Position numbers and translations under genes: made by a program. DNA of 64,000 nucleotides from the NCBI RefSeq assembly GCF_023023025.1, contig NZ_CP095481.1, positions 1,674,001-1,738,000 of the forward strand, given 5' to 3'. Below are positions 44,070 through 54,826 of this stretch, one piece after another. The DNA is from Amycolatopsis sp. WQ 127309 (GTDB lineage Bacteria > Actinomycetota > Actinomycetes > Mycobacteriales > Pseudonocardiaceae). Below the pieces are notes generated by a model. It did not search any database, had not been told where the DNA came from, and saw only the letters and a list, made by a program, of their open reading frames with translations. Each line of letters begins with the position of its first letter. Position 1 is the first letter of the stretch.

Positions 44070-44558
44070 CTACGCGGGGCGCGAATTGTGCATGATCTCG
44101 GCGCGCAGCTGTTCCAGCATGACATTCTGATAACGCTCGATGACTTTTCGTTCGGCCGGTGAGAACTGCGCGAGGCTCTCGCGAAGCCCGTCGAAGGCTG
44201 ACTGGAAGAGCGGCGCGTAGCGCTCGGCGGCCCCGGGCACGACCTCGACGAGGACCTTGCGGCGGTCCTCCGGGTCGCGGACGCGGCGGACCAGCCCGAC
44301 CTTCTCCAACCGGTCGATGACGCCCGTGACCGCGCCGGTCGACAGCCCGGTGAGCTCGGCGATCCGGCCCGCGGTGAGCGGCCCGGCCGCCTGTCCGACC
44401 AGGTCGAACGTCTTGTGGTCGGTACCGGACAGGCCCATCCGCTCGGCGATCCTGGCGTGCCGGAGTACGGTCAGCGTGCTGCTTTCGCGACCCAATTCCG
44501 CGAAGCGGAAGAGTTCCGCTTCGGGCACCGGGTACGGCTTTTCCGTCGTGCTCGACAT
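44070..44558 (-). CDS. MarR-family regulator
   Basis: A 162-residue MarR protein with its winged helix at about 50-120 (LTAGRIAELTGLSTGAVTGVIDRLEKVGLVRRVRDPEDRRKVLVEV). ATG 44558 is chosen for GAAGGA upstream and because the family consensus begins soon after; the frame extends to 44621 without support. It is divergent from moaA across 115 bases and lies 33 bases before the mop-mod operon on the same strand. The target is unknown. Confidence 0.88.
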   Translation of the reverse strand: MSSTTEKPYPVPEAELFRFAELGRESSTLTVLRHARIAERMGLSGTDHKTFDLVGQAAGPLTAGRIAELTGLSTGAVTGVIDRLEKVGLVRRVRDPEDRRKVLVEVVPGAAERYAPLFQSAFDGLRESLAQFSPAERKVIERYQNVMLEQLRAEIMHNSRPA

Positions 44559-44673
44559 CACGAGTCCTTCTCCCGGCGTGCCGACCGGGGTAGTTCGGCC
44601 GCTGAACCACTCACTCCGCAAAGTATCCTAGCGATCACCTCGCTTCGCGCGTTCCAGAGTTAGGCTGTGCGTA

Positions 44674-45738
44674 ATGACGGCAGTGGATCTCGGGTTTCCT
44701 CGCGTCCCCGGTACACGAGGTTCCTCTCGTGTGCCCCGACCCGAGAACCCACGACTCATCGACACCTTCGGCCGGGTGGCCACCGATCTGCGGGTTTCCC
44801 TGACGGATCGGTGCAATCTGCGCTGCACCTACTGCATGCCCGCCGAAGGCCTCGACTGGATGCCGGGCGAGGAAGTCCTGACCGACGACGAGCTGGTCCG
44901 GCTGATGCGGATCGCCGTCGAGATGCTGGGCGTCACCGACATCCGGCTCACCGGCGGTGAACCGCTCCTGCGGCCGGGCCTCGAGGACCTCGTCGCGCGG
45001 ATCACGGCGCTCGAGCCGCGGCCCCGGCTGTCCATGACGACCAACGGGATCGGCCTGGCCAAGCGCGCGAAGGACCTCGCGGCCGCCGGGCTGGCCCGGA
45101 TCAACGTCTCGCTCGACACCGTCGACCCCGCGACCTTCCTCGAGATCACCCGGCGCGACCGGCTCTCGCACGTGCTGGCCGGCATGGCCGCCGCGCGCGA
45201 CGCCGGGATGACGCCGGTCAAGGTCAACGCCGTGCTGATGCGGGGCGTCAACGACACCGAAGCCGTGGCGCTGCTGAAGTTCTGCCTCGCCGAGGGCTAC
45301 CACCTGCGGTTCATCGAGCAGATGCCGCTGGACGCCCAGCACGGCTGGAACCGCGGCGAGATGATCACCGCGTCCGAGATCCTCGGGATGCTGGGCACGG
45401 AGTTCTCGCTGAGCCCGTTCCCGGTGTCCCGCGGCGGGGCGCCGGCCGAGCGCTGGCTGGTCGACGGCGGCCCGGGCGACGTCGGCGTGATCGCGTCGGT
45501 GACCCGGCCGTTCTGCGCCGCCTGCGAGCGGACCCGGCTGACCGCGGACGGCGCGGTGCGCTCCTGCCTGTTCAGCAACGACGAGACCGACCTGCGCGCC
45601 CTCGTGCGCGCGGGTGTGCGCGATGAAGAAGTGGCGGACGCCTGGCGGGCGACAATGTGGGGGAAGCTCGCGGGGCACGAGATCAACGACGCCGGGTTCG
45701 CACAGCCGATCCGGCCGATGAGCGCGATCGGCGGCTGA
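44674..45738 (+). CDS. moaA: GTP 3',8-cyclase MoaA
   Basis: A 354-residue radical-SAM enzyme. The N-terminal cluster is CNLRCTYC (Cys47, Cys51, Cys54) and the C-terminal cluster lies around FCAACERTRLTADGAVRSCLFS. The protein ends in the conserved GG. It starts molybdenum cofactor synthesis by converting GTP to 3',8-cyclo-H2GTP. TAGGCT (44661-44666) ends 7 bases before the ATG with no Shine-Dalgarno, so it is probably leaderless. moaD follows after one base. Confidence 0.96.
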   Translation: MTAVDLGFPRVPGTRGSSRVPRPENPRLIDTFGRVATDLRVSLTDRCNLRCTYCMPAEGLDWMPGEEVLTDDELVRLMRIAVEMLGVTDIRLTGGEPLLRPGLEDLVARITALEPRPRLSMTTNGIGLAKRAKDLAAAGLARINVSLDTVDPATFLEITRRDRLSHVLAGMAAARDAGMTPVKVNAVLMRGVNDTEAVALLKFCLAEGYHLRFIEQMPLDAQHGWNRGEMITASEILGMLGTEFSLSPFPVSRGGAPAERWLVDGGPGDVGVIASVTRPFCAACERTRLTADGAVRSCLFSNDETDLRALVRAGVRDEEVADAWRATMWGKLAGHEINDAGFAQPIRPMSAIGG

Positions 45739-45739
45739 G

Positions 45740-46000
45740 ATGACGACCCTGACCATCGTGGTCCGGTACTTCGCCGCGGCACGCGCCGCGGCCGGTGAAG
45801 AAGAGGAGAAGGTGCAGCTGCCTTCGAACGCTTCGGTCGCCGACGCCGTGGCCGAGCTGCGCCGCCTCCACCCGGAGCGGCTGCCGCGGGTCCTGGAGGC
45901 CGTCAGCTACCTGCTCGACGGCATCGCGGTCCGCGACCTCACCCGCCGCCTCAAGGACGGCGCCGAGCTGGACGTCCTTCCGCCCTTCGCCGGCGGCTGA
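45740..46000 (+). CDS. moaD: Molybdopterin synthase sulfur carrier MoaD
   Basis: An 86-residue ubiquitin-like protein that begins TLTIVVRYFAAARAAAG and ends in PPFAGG, the C-terminal Gly-Gly that carries thiocarboxylate. It delivers sulfur to the MoaE part of molybdopterin synthase, encoded at 48.6 kb as a fusion. It is translationally coupled to moaA. Confidence 0.94.
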   Translation: MTTLTIVVRYFAAARAAAGEEEEKVQLPSNASVADAVAELRRLHPERLPRVLEAVSYLLDGIAVRDLTRRLKDGAELDVLPPFAGG

Positions 46001-46584
46001 CCTTCTCCTCTACACAAGGGCGCCGTCTCGCATGCTGCCCCGCGTCTCTCCTATAGATAGGTGCACCGGCCCTCCGCGTACGCGAACCGCCCGGCCCGGC
46101 ACGCCACTTCCCCTCCCCCGATAACCGCCGACCGCTCGGGTACGGCGGCCGACCGCTCGCCGACGCGGGTCCGGCGCCCCGGCGTGGCGCCCCACCGCGG
46201 CCGGGCGTTCGCGGGACGCTGAATCTGCGGTCGATCCCACTCCGTCCGGTGACCCGTCTCGCCTGGTCGGACACGGTCCGTCGCCCCCGCCGGCACCCGC
46301 CGCCCGGACGGACGCCTCCGACCGTGCTCGCAAACCCCTCGAACAGGTGGGGCCGGAGTTACTCATGGGGCACCAGAGGCCACTGTCAAGTCTGGCGAAC
46401 CGCCGGGGGACTCCATAAGATGCGCCCCCCATTCGTGAACCGGGCGGCCCGAAAGGGCCATTCACTGCGCAAAACACGTGATGCAAGCCTCACGATCCGT
46501 GCTTTGTCTCGGCAAGGAAACGGACAGATAACGACCCTCTGACCTGCGTAGACACCCACATCGACGGGGGTTGCGTGCTGTTAC
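46001..46584 (+). other. Gene-free stretch upstream of rpfA control region
   Basis: There is no supported gene. The moaD operon ends here without a clear terminator. One notable structure is a hairpin at 46435-46465: inner GGCCC-GAAA-GGGCC (a GNRA-type loop) enclosed by GTGAA/TTCAC arms. The rest shows no motif I can name. Confidence 0.5.
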
Positions 46585-46600
46585 TGTGACGTAGGTCACG
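46585..46600. promoter_or_regulatory. CRP/cAMP receptor site upstream of rpfA
   Basis: TGTGA-CGTAGG-TCACG matches the CRP consensus TGTGA-N6-TCACA with one mismatch at the last base. In M. tuberculosis rpfA is a known direct target of the CRP homologue Rv3676, so the site is in the expected context. It lies about 280 bases before the start codon. Confidence 0.75.
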
Positions 46601-47530
<930 letters not shown>

Positions 47531-47576
47531 CGATCGCGCAGTGATGCGTGAGTCCGGCCTCGAGCCGTGACATCGG

Positions 47577-47615
47577 GAACCCTCCACCGCCAATCCCCCG
47601 GGCGGTGGAGGGTTC
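47577..47615. terminator. Bidirectional terminator between rpfA and MarR gene
   Basis: A perfect 15-bp stem, GAACCCTCCACCGCC (47577-47591) with its complement (47601-47615), encloses a 9-base loop followed by TTGTCATT. It lies between convergent stops, 46 bases after rpfA and 3 bases before the MarR stop. Confidence 0.85.
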
Positions 47616-47618
47616 TTG

Positions 47619-48089
47619 TCATTCGCCCCGGACCCGGCGCGCTTGCGCGAGCTGCAGCCGCTCGCCGCGGCGCAGCAGGTCGATGATGAACACCAGTTCT
47701 TCCGCGGAGTACCGCTCGAGCAGCTCACGCCCGGCTCGTTCGACCGGCGCGTAGACCTCTTCCAGCAGGTCCACCGCGTGCGGAGTCAGCTCCACCACCG
47801 CCCGGCGCCGATCTTCGGCGTCGGTTTTTCGCGTCAGGTGCCCGGCGTGGATCAGCCGCTGGATCGCCGTCGTCGTCGCGGCCGGGCTCAGGCCGGCCGC
47901 CGTGGCCAGCCCGCCGGCCGTCAGCGTGCCCGCCGTCATGACCAGGCCGATGATCCGCAGATCCGTCCGGTTGACGCCGAACGCCGCCGCCGCGGCCTCG
48001 TCGACCAGGTCGCCGGCCGCGCCGAAGTCGGCCGCGGCGTGGGTGGCCTCGGCGATCAGCTCGGCCCGGGACGGCAGTTGTTTCGACAC
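47619..48089 (-). CDS. MarR-family regulator
   Basis: A 156-residue MarR protein with its winged helix at about 50-115 (LTAGGLATAAGLSPAATTTAIQRLIHAGHLTRKTDAEDRRRAVVELT). GTG 48089 is chosen as the start of the plausible N-terminus (VSKQLPSRAELIAEATHAAADF); no good Shine-Dalgarno is seen. The start codon lies inside one copy of a repeated inverted repeat, so the protein probably represses itself and the divergent DUF385 gene. Confidence 0.86.
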   Translation of the reverse strand: MSKQLPSRAELIAEATHAAADFGAAGDLVDEAAAAAFGVNRTDLRIIGLVMTAGTLTAGGLATAAGLSPAATTTAIQRLIHAGHLTRKTDAEDRRRAVVELTPHAVDLLEEVYAPVERAGRELLERYSAEELVFIIDLLRRGERLQLAQARRVRGE

Positions 48090-48132
48090 TCGAAAGAGTC
48101 TACCTTGACGGAGAACTCCTTCGATCGTCGAA
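48081..48132. promoter_or_regulatory. Two operator copies in the MarR/DUF385 divergent promoter
   Basis: TTTCGA-CAC-TCGAAA (48081-48095) is a perfect 6-bp inverted repeat. TTCGA-TCG-TCGAA (48120-48132) is a second copy with 5-bp arms and the same 3-base spacer. Their centres are 38 bases apart, and they flank both start sites. This is the expected layout for autoregulation by the adjacent MarR protein. Confidence 0.65.
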
Positions 48133-48144
48133 AGGTTTGCTCCC

Positions 48145-48588
48145 GTGACGACCCTCCCCGGCCGGCTGCGGCCCGCCAACCGGCTCATCCGCCTGCTGAC
48201 GCGGGCCGGGCTGCCCCTCGGCACGATCCACGTCGTGACGGTCCCGGGCCGCCGCTCGGGTGCGCCGCGGGCCACGCCGGTCTCCCCGCTGACCGTCGGT
48301 GGGCACCGCTACGTCATCGCCGGCCTGCCGGAGTCCGACTGGGCGCGCAACGTCCGCGCCGCGGGCCGCGGTGAGCTCGCGCGCGGCCGCCGCCGGCAGC
48401 CGGTGACGCTCACCGAGGTCACCGACCCCGGCCTGCGCCGCGAGGTCGTGCGGGCTTTCCCGCGCGAGGTCCCGCACGGGGTGCCGATGTTCGTCAAGCT
48501 GGGCATCGTCACGAAGGGCGACCCGGACGAGTTCGCCGCGGTGGCCGGCCGGGTCGCGGTCTTCCGGATCGCCCCCGCGGCGGGCTGA
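48145..48588 (+). CDS. Deazaflavin-dependent nitroreductase family (DUF385)
   Basis: A 147-residue split-barrel protein. LIRLLTRAGLPLGTIHVVTVPGRRSGAPRATPVSPLTVGGHRYVIAG and SDWARNVRAAGRGEL match the F420-dependent Ddn/DUF385 family. These proteins reduce quinones or nitro compounds with F420H2. The start is GTG 48145. It is divergently paired with a MarR gene, which suggests induction by a small aromatic compound. Confidence 0.88.
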   Translation: MTTLPGRLRPANRLIRLLTRAGLPLGTIHVVTVPGRRSGAPRATPVSPLTVGGHRYVIAGLPESDWARNVRAAGRGELARGRRRQPVTLTEVTDPGLRREVVRAFPREVPHGVPMFVKLGIVTKGDPDEFAAVAGRVAVFRIAPAAG

Positions 48589-48595
48589 CCGCGCG

Positions 48596-49516
48596 TCAGG
48601 GCGAGTTGACCCACTCGTCCGTGCCGTCGGTGAAGTGCTGGTGCTTCCAGACCGGGAGGCGGGCCTTGACCTCGTCCACCAGCTCCGCGCACGCCGTGAA
48701 CGCCTGGCCGCGGTGCTCGGCCGCCACCGCGATCGCCAGTGCGACGTCGCCGATCGTCAGCGGGCCGATGCGGTGGCTGACCGCGACCGCCCGGACGCCG
48801 GTCCAGCGGGCCGACAGGTCGGCCACGACGTCCGCGATGACCTGGCTCGCGCTCGGGTGGCCCTCGTAGGTCAGGTCGCGCACGCCCTTGCCGCCGTCGT
48901 GGTCGCGGACCACGCCGGCGAACGTCACCACCGCGCCCGCGGCGTCGTCCTCGACCAGGCGGGCGTGCTCCTCGACCGAGAGCGGCTCCGCGGTCACCAG
49001 CGCCCGCGCGACGCGGACCGCCGGGCCCGTGGGGACCGCGCGCGGGTGGTCGCCGCCGGCCAGCTGATCGACGGCGTGGTCCAGGATGCCGTCGAGGACG
49101 CCCAAACCGTCCTTGACGCCGCCGCTGGAGCCCGGGAGGTTCACGACGAGGGTCCTCCCCGCAACCCCGGCCACACCGCGCGAGAGGACCGCTGAGGGCA
49201 CCTTGGGCAGGCCCGCCGCGCGGATCGCGTCCGCGACGCCCGGCAGCTCGTGGTCCAGGACCGCCTTCGTGACGTCCGGGGTGCGGTCGGTCGGCGAGAT
49301 CCCGGTGCCGCCGGTGGTGAGCACGACGGCCACGCCGTCGGCCAGCGCGGCCCGCAGCGCCACCCCGACCGGGTCGCCGTCCTCGACCACGACCGGCGCC
49401 GGGACGTCGTACCCGCGATCGGCCAGCCAGGCGGCGATCACCGGGCCGGTCTTGTCCTCGTAGATCCCCTTCGCGGCGCGGTTGGACGCCACGATCACCC
49501 GCGCAGTGCGCTTCAC
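48596..49516 (-). CDS. Fused molybdopterin adenylyltransferase (Mog) and molybdopterin synthase large subunit (MoaE)
   Basis: A 306-residue protein. Residues 1-150 are a MogA/MoaB domain (ARVIVASNRAAKG, LTTGGTGISPTDRTPDVTKAV, NLPGSSGGVKDGLGVL). Residues 165-306 are MoaE (LSVEEHARLVEDDAAGAVVTFAGVVRDHD, VAVSHRIGPLTIGD, ARLPVWKHQHFTDGTDEWVNSP with the conserved Lys). One chain would insert the dithiolene sulfur (with MoaD) and adenylylate molybdopterin. In M. tuberculosis the two are separate genes. It overlaps moaC by GTGA. Confidence 0.94.
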   Translation of the reverse strand: MKRTARVIVASNRAAKGIYEDKTGPVIAAWLADRGYDVPAPVVVEDGDPVGVALRAALADGVAVVLTTGGTGISPTDRTPDVTKAVLDHELPGVADAIRAAGLPKVPSAVLSRGVAGVAGRTLVVNLPGSSGGVKDGLGVLDGILDHAVDQLAGGDHPRAVPTGPAVRVARALVTAEPLSVEEHARLVEDDAAGAVVTFAGVVRDHDGGKGVRDLTYEGHPSASQVIADVVADLSARWTGVRAVAVSHRIGPLTIGDVALAIAVAAEHRGQAFTACAELVDEVKARLPVWKHQHFTDGTDEWVNSP

Positions 49517-49983
49517 GGCCGCTCCCAGGTCCCGGTCTTGCCGCCGTCCTTGCGGAGCAGGCGGACCTCGTCCAGCGTCGCCGCCGGATCGACGGCCTTG
49601 ATCATGTCGTGCACGGTCAGCCCGGCCACGGCCACCGCGGTCAGCGCCTCCATCTCGACGCCGGTGACGTCGGTGGTCTTGGCGGTCGCGCGGATCCGGA
49701 CCTCGGCCTCGCCCAGCTCGAACTCGACCTTGACCCCGGACAACGCGATCTGGTGGCACAGCGGGATCAGCTCGGGCACCCGCTTGGCGCCCATGATCCC
49801 GGCGATCCGCGCGGTGGCCAGCGCGTCACCCTTCGGGAGGCCGTCGGTGGCGAGCAGCCGGAGCACCTCGGCGGTGGTCCGCACGGTGCCGGCCGCGAGC
49901 GCGGTGCGCGCGGAGGCGGTCTTGCCGGAGACGTCGACCATCCGGGCGGCGCCGGTCTCGTCGACGTGGCTGAGTTCACTCAC
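49513..49983 (-). CDS. moaC: Cyclic pyranopterin monophosphate synthase MoaC
   Basis: A 156-residue protein. LSHVDETGAARMVDVSGK, LIPLCHQIALSGVKVEFE and VTGVEMEALTAVAVAGLTVHDMIKAVD are the MoaC motifs, with the active-site Lys in the LLRKDGGKTG tail. It converts the MoaA product to cPMP. GTG 49983 is the start. It heads the moaC-mog/moaE operon. Confidence 0.96.
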   Translation of the reverse strand: MSELSHVDETGAARMVDVSGKTASARTALAAGTVRTTAEVLRLLATDGLPKGDALATARIAGIMGAKRVPELIPLCHQIALSGVKVEFELGEAEVRIRATAKTTDVTGVEMEALTAVAVAGLTVHDMIKAVDPAATLDEVRLLRKDGGKTGTWERP

Positions 49984-50035
49984 CAGCCGAGGCTACTTTC
50001 CGCCGGTGCCGGGCGAAGAGCAGGTGACCGGTTTC

Positions 50036-50105
50036 GCACCGGCGCCGCGAGCTGGGGGTCCCGGGCGCCGGTGCTCGCCGGTTGGTCTCTTGGGCCGGCC
50101 AAGAG
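50036..50105 (-). other. Structured gap between malic enzyme and moaC
   Basis: Two stable stems lie in the 190-base gap 49984-50173. GCACCGGCGCC (50036-50046) pairs with GGCGCCGGTGC (50064-50074) over a 17-base loop. CTCTTGG-GCCGG-CCAAGAG (50087-50105) is a perfect 7-bp hairpin. The second may terminate the malic enzyme transcript. The first could be part of a moaC leader; I could not match it to the Moco riboswitch consensus. Confidence 0.45.
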
Positions 50106-50173
50106 CCTAGGGCGCGCGGAACACCGCCGTCGTCCGTCCGGAGACGGATTCGAAGATCAGCCGAAATGGTGAC

Positions 50174-51562
<1,389 letters not shown>

Positions 51563-51665
51563 GGCTTACTCCCACGTGGGAAAGAGGGCTTGGGACGGGA
51601 GCGAACCTACTCCCGTGACCGCCCTCACGAGGCCCCGATACCTGTACTGACCAGTAACGACAGGG

Positions 51666-51845
51666 TCAGCGGTTGATCTCGGTCTCGGGGTGCACGTAGG
51701 GCACCGTGTCGAGCGGGAACGTGAGGTCCCCGAACGGCGACAGCGCGCCCTGGCGGTCCGACGCCAGTTCGGTCACGGGGTGCTCACCGGCCTCGCCCGG
51801 CCAGGTCGGGTCGACACCCTTGTGCTTCTTCTCGCCCTTGGCCAC
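51666..51845 (-). CDS. Small conserved actinobacterial protein (Rv0863-like)
   Basis: A 59-residue protein beginning VAKGEKKHKGVDPTWPGEAGEHPVTELASD and ending PYVHPETEINR. It has no membrane segment or known domain. GTG 51845 has GGAGGAC 6 bases upstream. Its place beside the XPB-associated gene, divergent across 91 bases, equals that of Rv0863 by my recollection. The function is unknown. Confidence 0.72.
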   Translation of the reverse strand: MAKGEKKHKGVDPTWPGEAGEHPVTELASDRQGALSPFGDLTFPLDTVPYVHPETEINR

Positions 51846-51936
51846 AACGTCCTCCACACAGCCGTACTCGGTTCTCGGGGACAGTCTGCCCGAGCCCGGG
51901 CGGGTCCGGCCAACCGCCCGGTACCCTGGTCCTTCT

Positions 51937-54174
51937 ATGCCCGCGACCTCCTTGGCGGACTGGCTGCGTGCGGAGCCCGACGCCGCACTCGCAGAGCTGC
52001 TCCGCACGCGTCGCGACTTGTCGACGCCGCCGCCCTCCGACAGCACGGTGCTGGCCACCCGCGCCGGCACCCCGGGCTCGGTCGCGCGTGCCTGCGAAGA
52101 CCTCGACACCGTCACCCTGGCCGTGCTCGAAGCGTGCCTGCTGACCGGCGCGGACCGCGACCCCGTGCCGGTCGAAGACGTCACGAAGCTGGTCGGCGCC
52201 GACCTCGCGGCACCGCTGACCCGGCTCCGCGCGCGGGCGCTGGTCTGGGGCACCGACGACGCGCTGCGCGTGCCGCCCGCGGTCCGGGAGGCGCTCGGGC
52301 CGTTCCCGGCCGGGCTGGGCACGCCGTCGCCGGCGCTGGCCGGCGAAGACCTCGAGGCGCGGCTGGCCGAGCTGTCCGACGACGAACGCGGGGTGCTGAA
52401 CGCGTTGGCCGCAGGCCCGCCGATCGGCCGCACCCGCGACGCGGGGATCGACCTCACGCTGAAGAAGGCCGAAACGCCGGTGCAGAAGCTGCTCGCCCGC
52501 GGGCTGCTGCTGCGGCGCGACGACCAGACCGTCGAGCTGCCGATGGAGCTCGGGGTCGCGGTGCGCGGCGGGGTGTTCGGGCCGGGCACGCTCACCGAGC
52601 CCGAGCTGCCGGTGCACCCGCACCGAGCGTCCACTTTGGACGAAGCCGCGGCCGGTGAGGCGATGGAGTTCCTGCGCCACACCGAATCCCTGCTGCGCGG
52701 GTGGTCGGCGGCGCCGCCCCCGGTGCTCAAGTCCGGCGGCCTCGGCGTGCGCGAGCTGAAGAAGCTGGCCAAGGACCTCGAGATCGACGAGACGCAGGCG
52801 ACGCTGCTGGCCGAGCTGGCCGTCGGGGCCGGGCTCGTCGCGGACAGCGAGGCGAGCGTGCCCGAATGGGTGCCGACGACGCTGACCGACTCCTGGCTCG
52901 CGTCGCCGACCGCCCAGCGCTGGATGACGCTCGCGCAGGCGTGGCTCGAGCTGCCGCGGCTGCCCGGGCTCGCCGGCGGCCGCGACGCCAAGGACAAGCC
53001 GGTCGCGCCGCTGTCCGAAGAGCTCCGGCGGCCGCTGGCGCCGGTCGCGCGCCGCCGCGTGCTGGCCACGCTGGCGGCCCTGCCCGAGGGCGCCGGGGTG
53101 AAGAGCGTCGACGAGCTGGTCGCGGTGCTCGCCTGGCGGGCCCCCCGCCGTGGCGGACGGCTGCGGGACGAGACGGTGCGCTGGACCGTGGCCGAGGCGA
53201 GCGCGCTCGGCCTGGTCGGGCTCGGCGGCGTCACGACGGCGACCCGCGCGCTGCTGGCCGACGACCGCCCGGCCGCCGTCGAAGCGATCCTGGACGCGCT
53301 GCCCGCGCCGGTGGACAAGGTGCTGCTGCAGGCCGACCTGACGGTGGTCGCGCCGGGGCCGCTGGAACCCGAGCTGGCCACCGAGATGGACGCCGTCGCC
53401 GACATCGAGTCGGCCGGCCACGCGACGGTCTACCGGATCACCGAGGGCTCGGTCCGGCGCGCGCTCGACACCGGCCGGACGGCCGACGAGCTGCACGCGC
53501 TGTTCAGGGCGAAGTCCGCGACGCCGGTGCCGCAGGGCCTGAGCTACCTGGTCGACGACGTCGCGCGACGGCACGGGCGGCTGCGCGGCGGGGTCGCGGC
53601 GTCGTTCCTGCGGTGCGACGACGAGGCGCTGCTGGCCGAGGTGCTCGCCCACCCGATCGCCGCGGAGCACGACCTGCGGCTGATCGCGCCGACCGTCGTG
53701 ATCAGCCCGGATCCCCTGCACGAGGTCCTGACCGGGCTGCGCGGCGCCGGGTTCGCCCCGGCCGCGGAGGGCCCGGACGGCCGCGTCGTCGACATCCGCC
53801 CCGGCGGCAGGCGGCTGCCGGCGAAGGCCCGCGCGCCCCGGCGCAACCCGGGCGAGCAGGCGGTGCTGACCGAGGACCAGGCGGAGCGGATCGTCTCCAA
53901 CCTGCGCGCGGGTGACGCGGCCACGGCGCGGCGCCGGGGTTCGACGGTCAAGGCGCCGGGAGGTGGCGGCGCGGACACGTCGGCGACGCTCGAGCTGCTG
54001 TCCCGGGCCACGCTCGAACGCCGTGAGGTCTGGATCGGCTTCGTCGACTCGCGCGGCACCGCCAGCCAGCGCGTCGTCCGCCCCATCCGCGTCGGCGGCG
54101 GGATCCTCGAAGGCGACAACAACGAGCGCTACTCCCTGCACCGCATCACCTCGGCGGCGCTGGTCGAGGACTGA
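51937..54174 (+). CDS. Helicase-associated (XPB/Ssl2 C-terminal-like) protein
   Basis: A 745-residue protein matching the actinobacterial Rv0862c type. It has winged-helix-like repeats in the N-terminal half (ADLAAPLTRLRARALVWGTDDALRVPPAVREAL) and the so-called helicase C-terminal domain at about 470-620 (VDKVLLQADLTVVAPGPLEPELATEMDAVADIESAGHATVYRITEGSVRRALD). A WYL-like C-terminal strand region follows (REVWIGFVDSRGTASQRVVRPIRVGGG). No helicase Walker motifs are present, so it is not itself an ATPase. The XPB helicase gene normally follows elsewhere; it is not in this window. TACCCT lies 9 bases before the ATG. Confidence 0.83.
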   Translation: MPATSLADWLRAEPDAALAELLRTRRDLSTPPPSDSTVLATRAGTPGSVARACEDLDTVTLAVLEACLLTGADRDPVPVEDVTKLVGADLAAPLTRLRARALVWGTDDALRVPPAVREALGPFPAGLGTPSPALAGEDLEARLAELSDDERGVLNALAAGPPIGRTRDAGIDLTLKKAETPVQKLLARGLLLRRDDQTVELPMELGVAVRGGVFGPGTLTEPELPVHPHRASTLDEAAAGEAMEFLRHTESLLRGWSAAPPPVLKSGGLGVRELKKLAKDLEIDETQATLLAELAVGAGLVADSEASVPEWVPTTLTDSWLASPTAQRWMTLAQAWLELPRLPGLAGGRDAKDKPVAPLSEELRRPLAPVARRRVLATLAALPEGAGVKSVDELVAVLAWRAPRRGGRLRDETVRWTVAEASALGLVGLGGVTTATRALLADDRPAAVEAILDALPAPVDKVLLQADLTVVAPGPLEPELATEMDAVADIESAGHATVYRITEGSVRRALDTGRTADELHALFRAKSATPVPQGLSYLVDDVARRHGRLRGGVAASFLRCDDEALLAEVLAHPIAAEHDLRLIAPTVVISPDPLHEVLTGLRGAGFAPAAEGPDGRVVDIRPGGRRLPAKARAPRRNPGEQAVLTEDQAERIVSNLRAGDAATARRRGSTVKAPGGGGADTSATLELLSRATLERREVWIGFVDSRGTASQRVVRPIRVGGGILEGDNNERYSLHRITSAALVED

Positions 54175-54255
54175 TCACCCGCGATCCGGTGAATCGGCAC
54201 CGGACCGCGCGCCGACGTGGTAAGCCTGGGTCCTTCGGAAGTCAGGGGAGGGACC

Positions 54256-54825
54256 ATGAAGCGAGGAACACGCGTGACCGCGGTGGCCGCGGCGGTGGTG
54301 GTGAGCGGGCTGGGGTTCGCCGGGCCGGCGAGCGCCGTCGGACCGCCGGTCTACACGAAGTACGCGGTCGTGGGCACCACGCACGTCGCGAAACCGGACG
54401 CGGACGTCAAACTCGGGCCGGGGACGGTCGAGATGTACACCGACATCGGGCCCTACACCTACTACGGGACGTTCACGCTGCCGCCGGCGCGGGTCACGAG
54501 CGGCGCGGTCAGCGCCACGGTGACGCTCGGCCCGGCCCGGATCGAGGGCTCGTCGTTCGGCGGGTTCACGGGCACCGCGACCTGGCCGGTGCGCGTCTCG
54601 GACGTCACGGTCGGCGGCGCCCCGTACGACGTCGGCCCCGCGTGCGGCACCGCCCAGCCGGTGACGACGGAGATCACGTCGGCCGACTTCACGCTCTCGA
54701 CCGGCGGCCACCTGACGTCGACTTACACGATCGGCGCCTTCGCGAACTGCGGTCCGGGGACGGCCCTGGTCAACGCGGCGGTCCCGGGGCCGGGCAACAC
54801 ACTGGCCCTGACCCTCACGCCCTGA
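54256..54825 (+). CDS. Secreted protein of unknown function
   Basis: A 189-residue protein with a signal peptide (about 1-29, ending PASA). The mature part is Gly/Thr/Val-rich and predicted all-beta, with two Cys residues (ACGTAQPV, ANCGPGTA) that could form a disulfide. No family was recognised. GGGGAGGG gives a strong site before ATG 54256. It is convergent with the DUF742 gene, one base away. Confidence 0.7.
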   Translation: MKRGTRVTAVAAAVVVSGLGFAGPASAVGPPVYTKYAVVGTTHVAKPDADVKLGPGTVEMYTDIGPYTYYGTFTLPPARVTSGAVSATVTLGPARIEGSSFGGFTGTATWPVRVSDVTVGGAPYDVGPACGTAQPVTTEITSADFTLSTGGHLTSTYTIGAFANCGPGTALVNAAVPGPGNTLALTLTP

Positions 54826-54826
54826 G

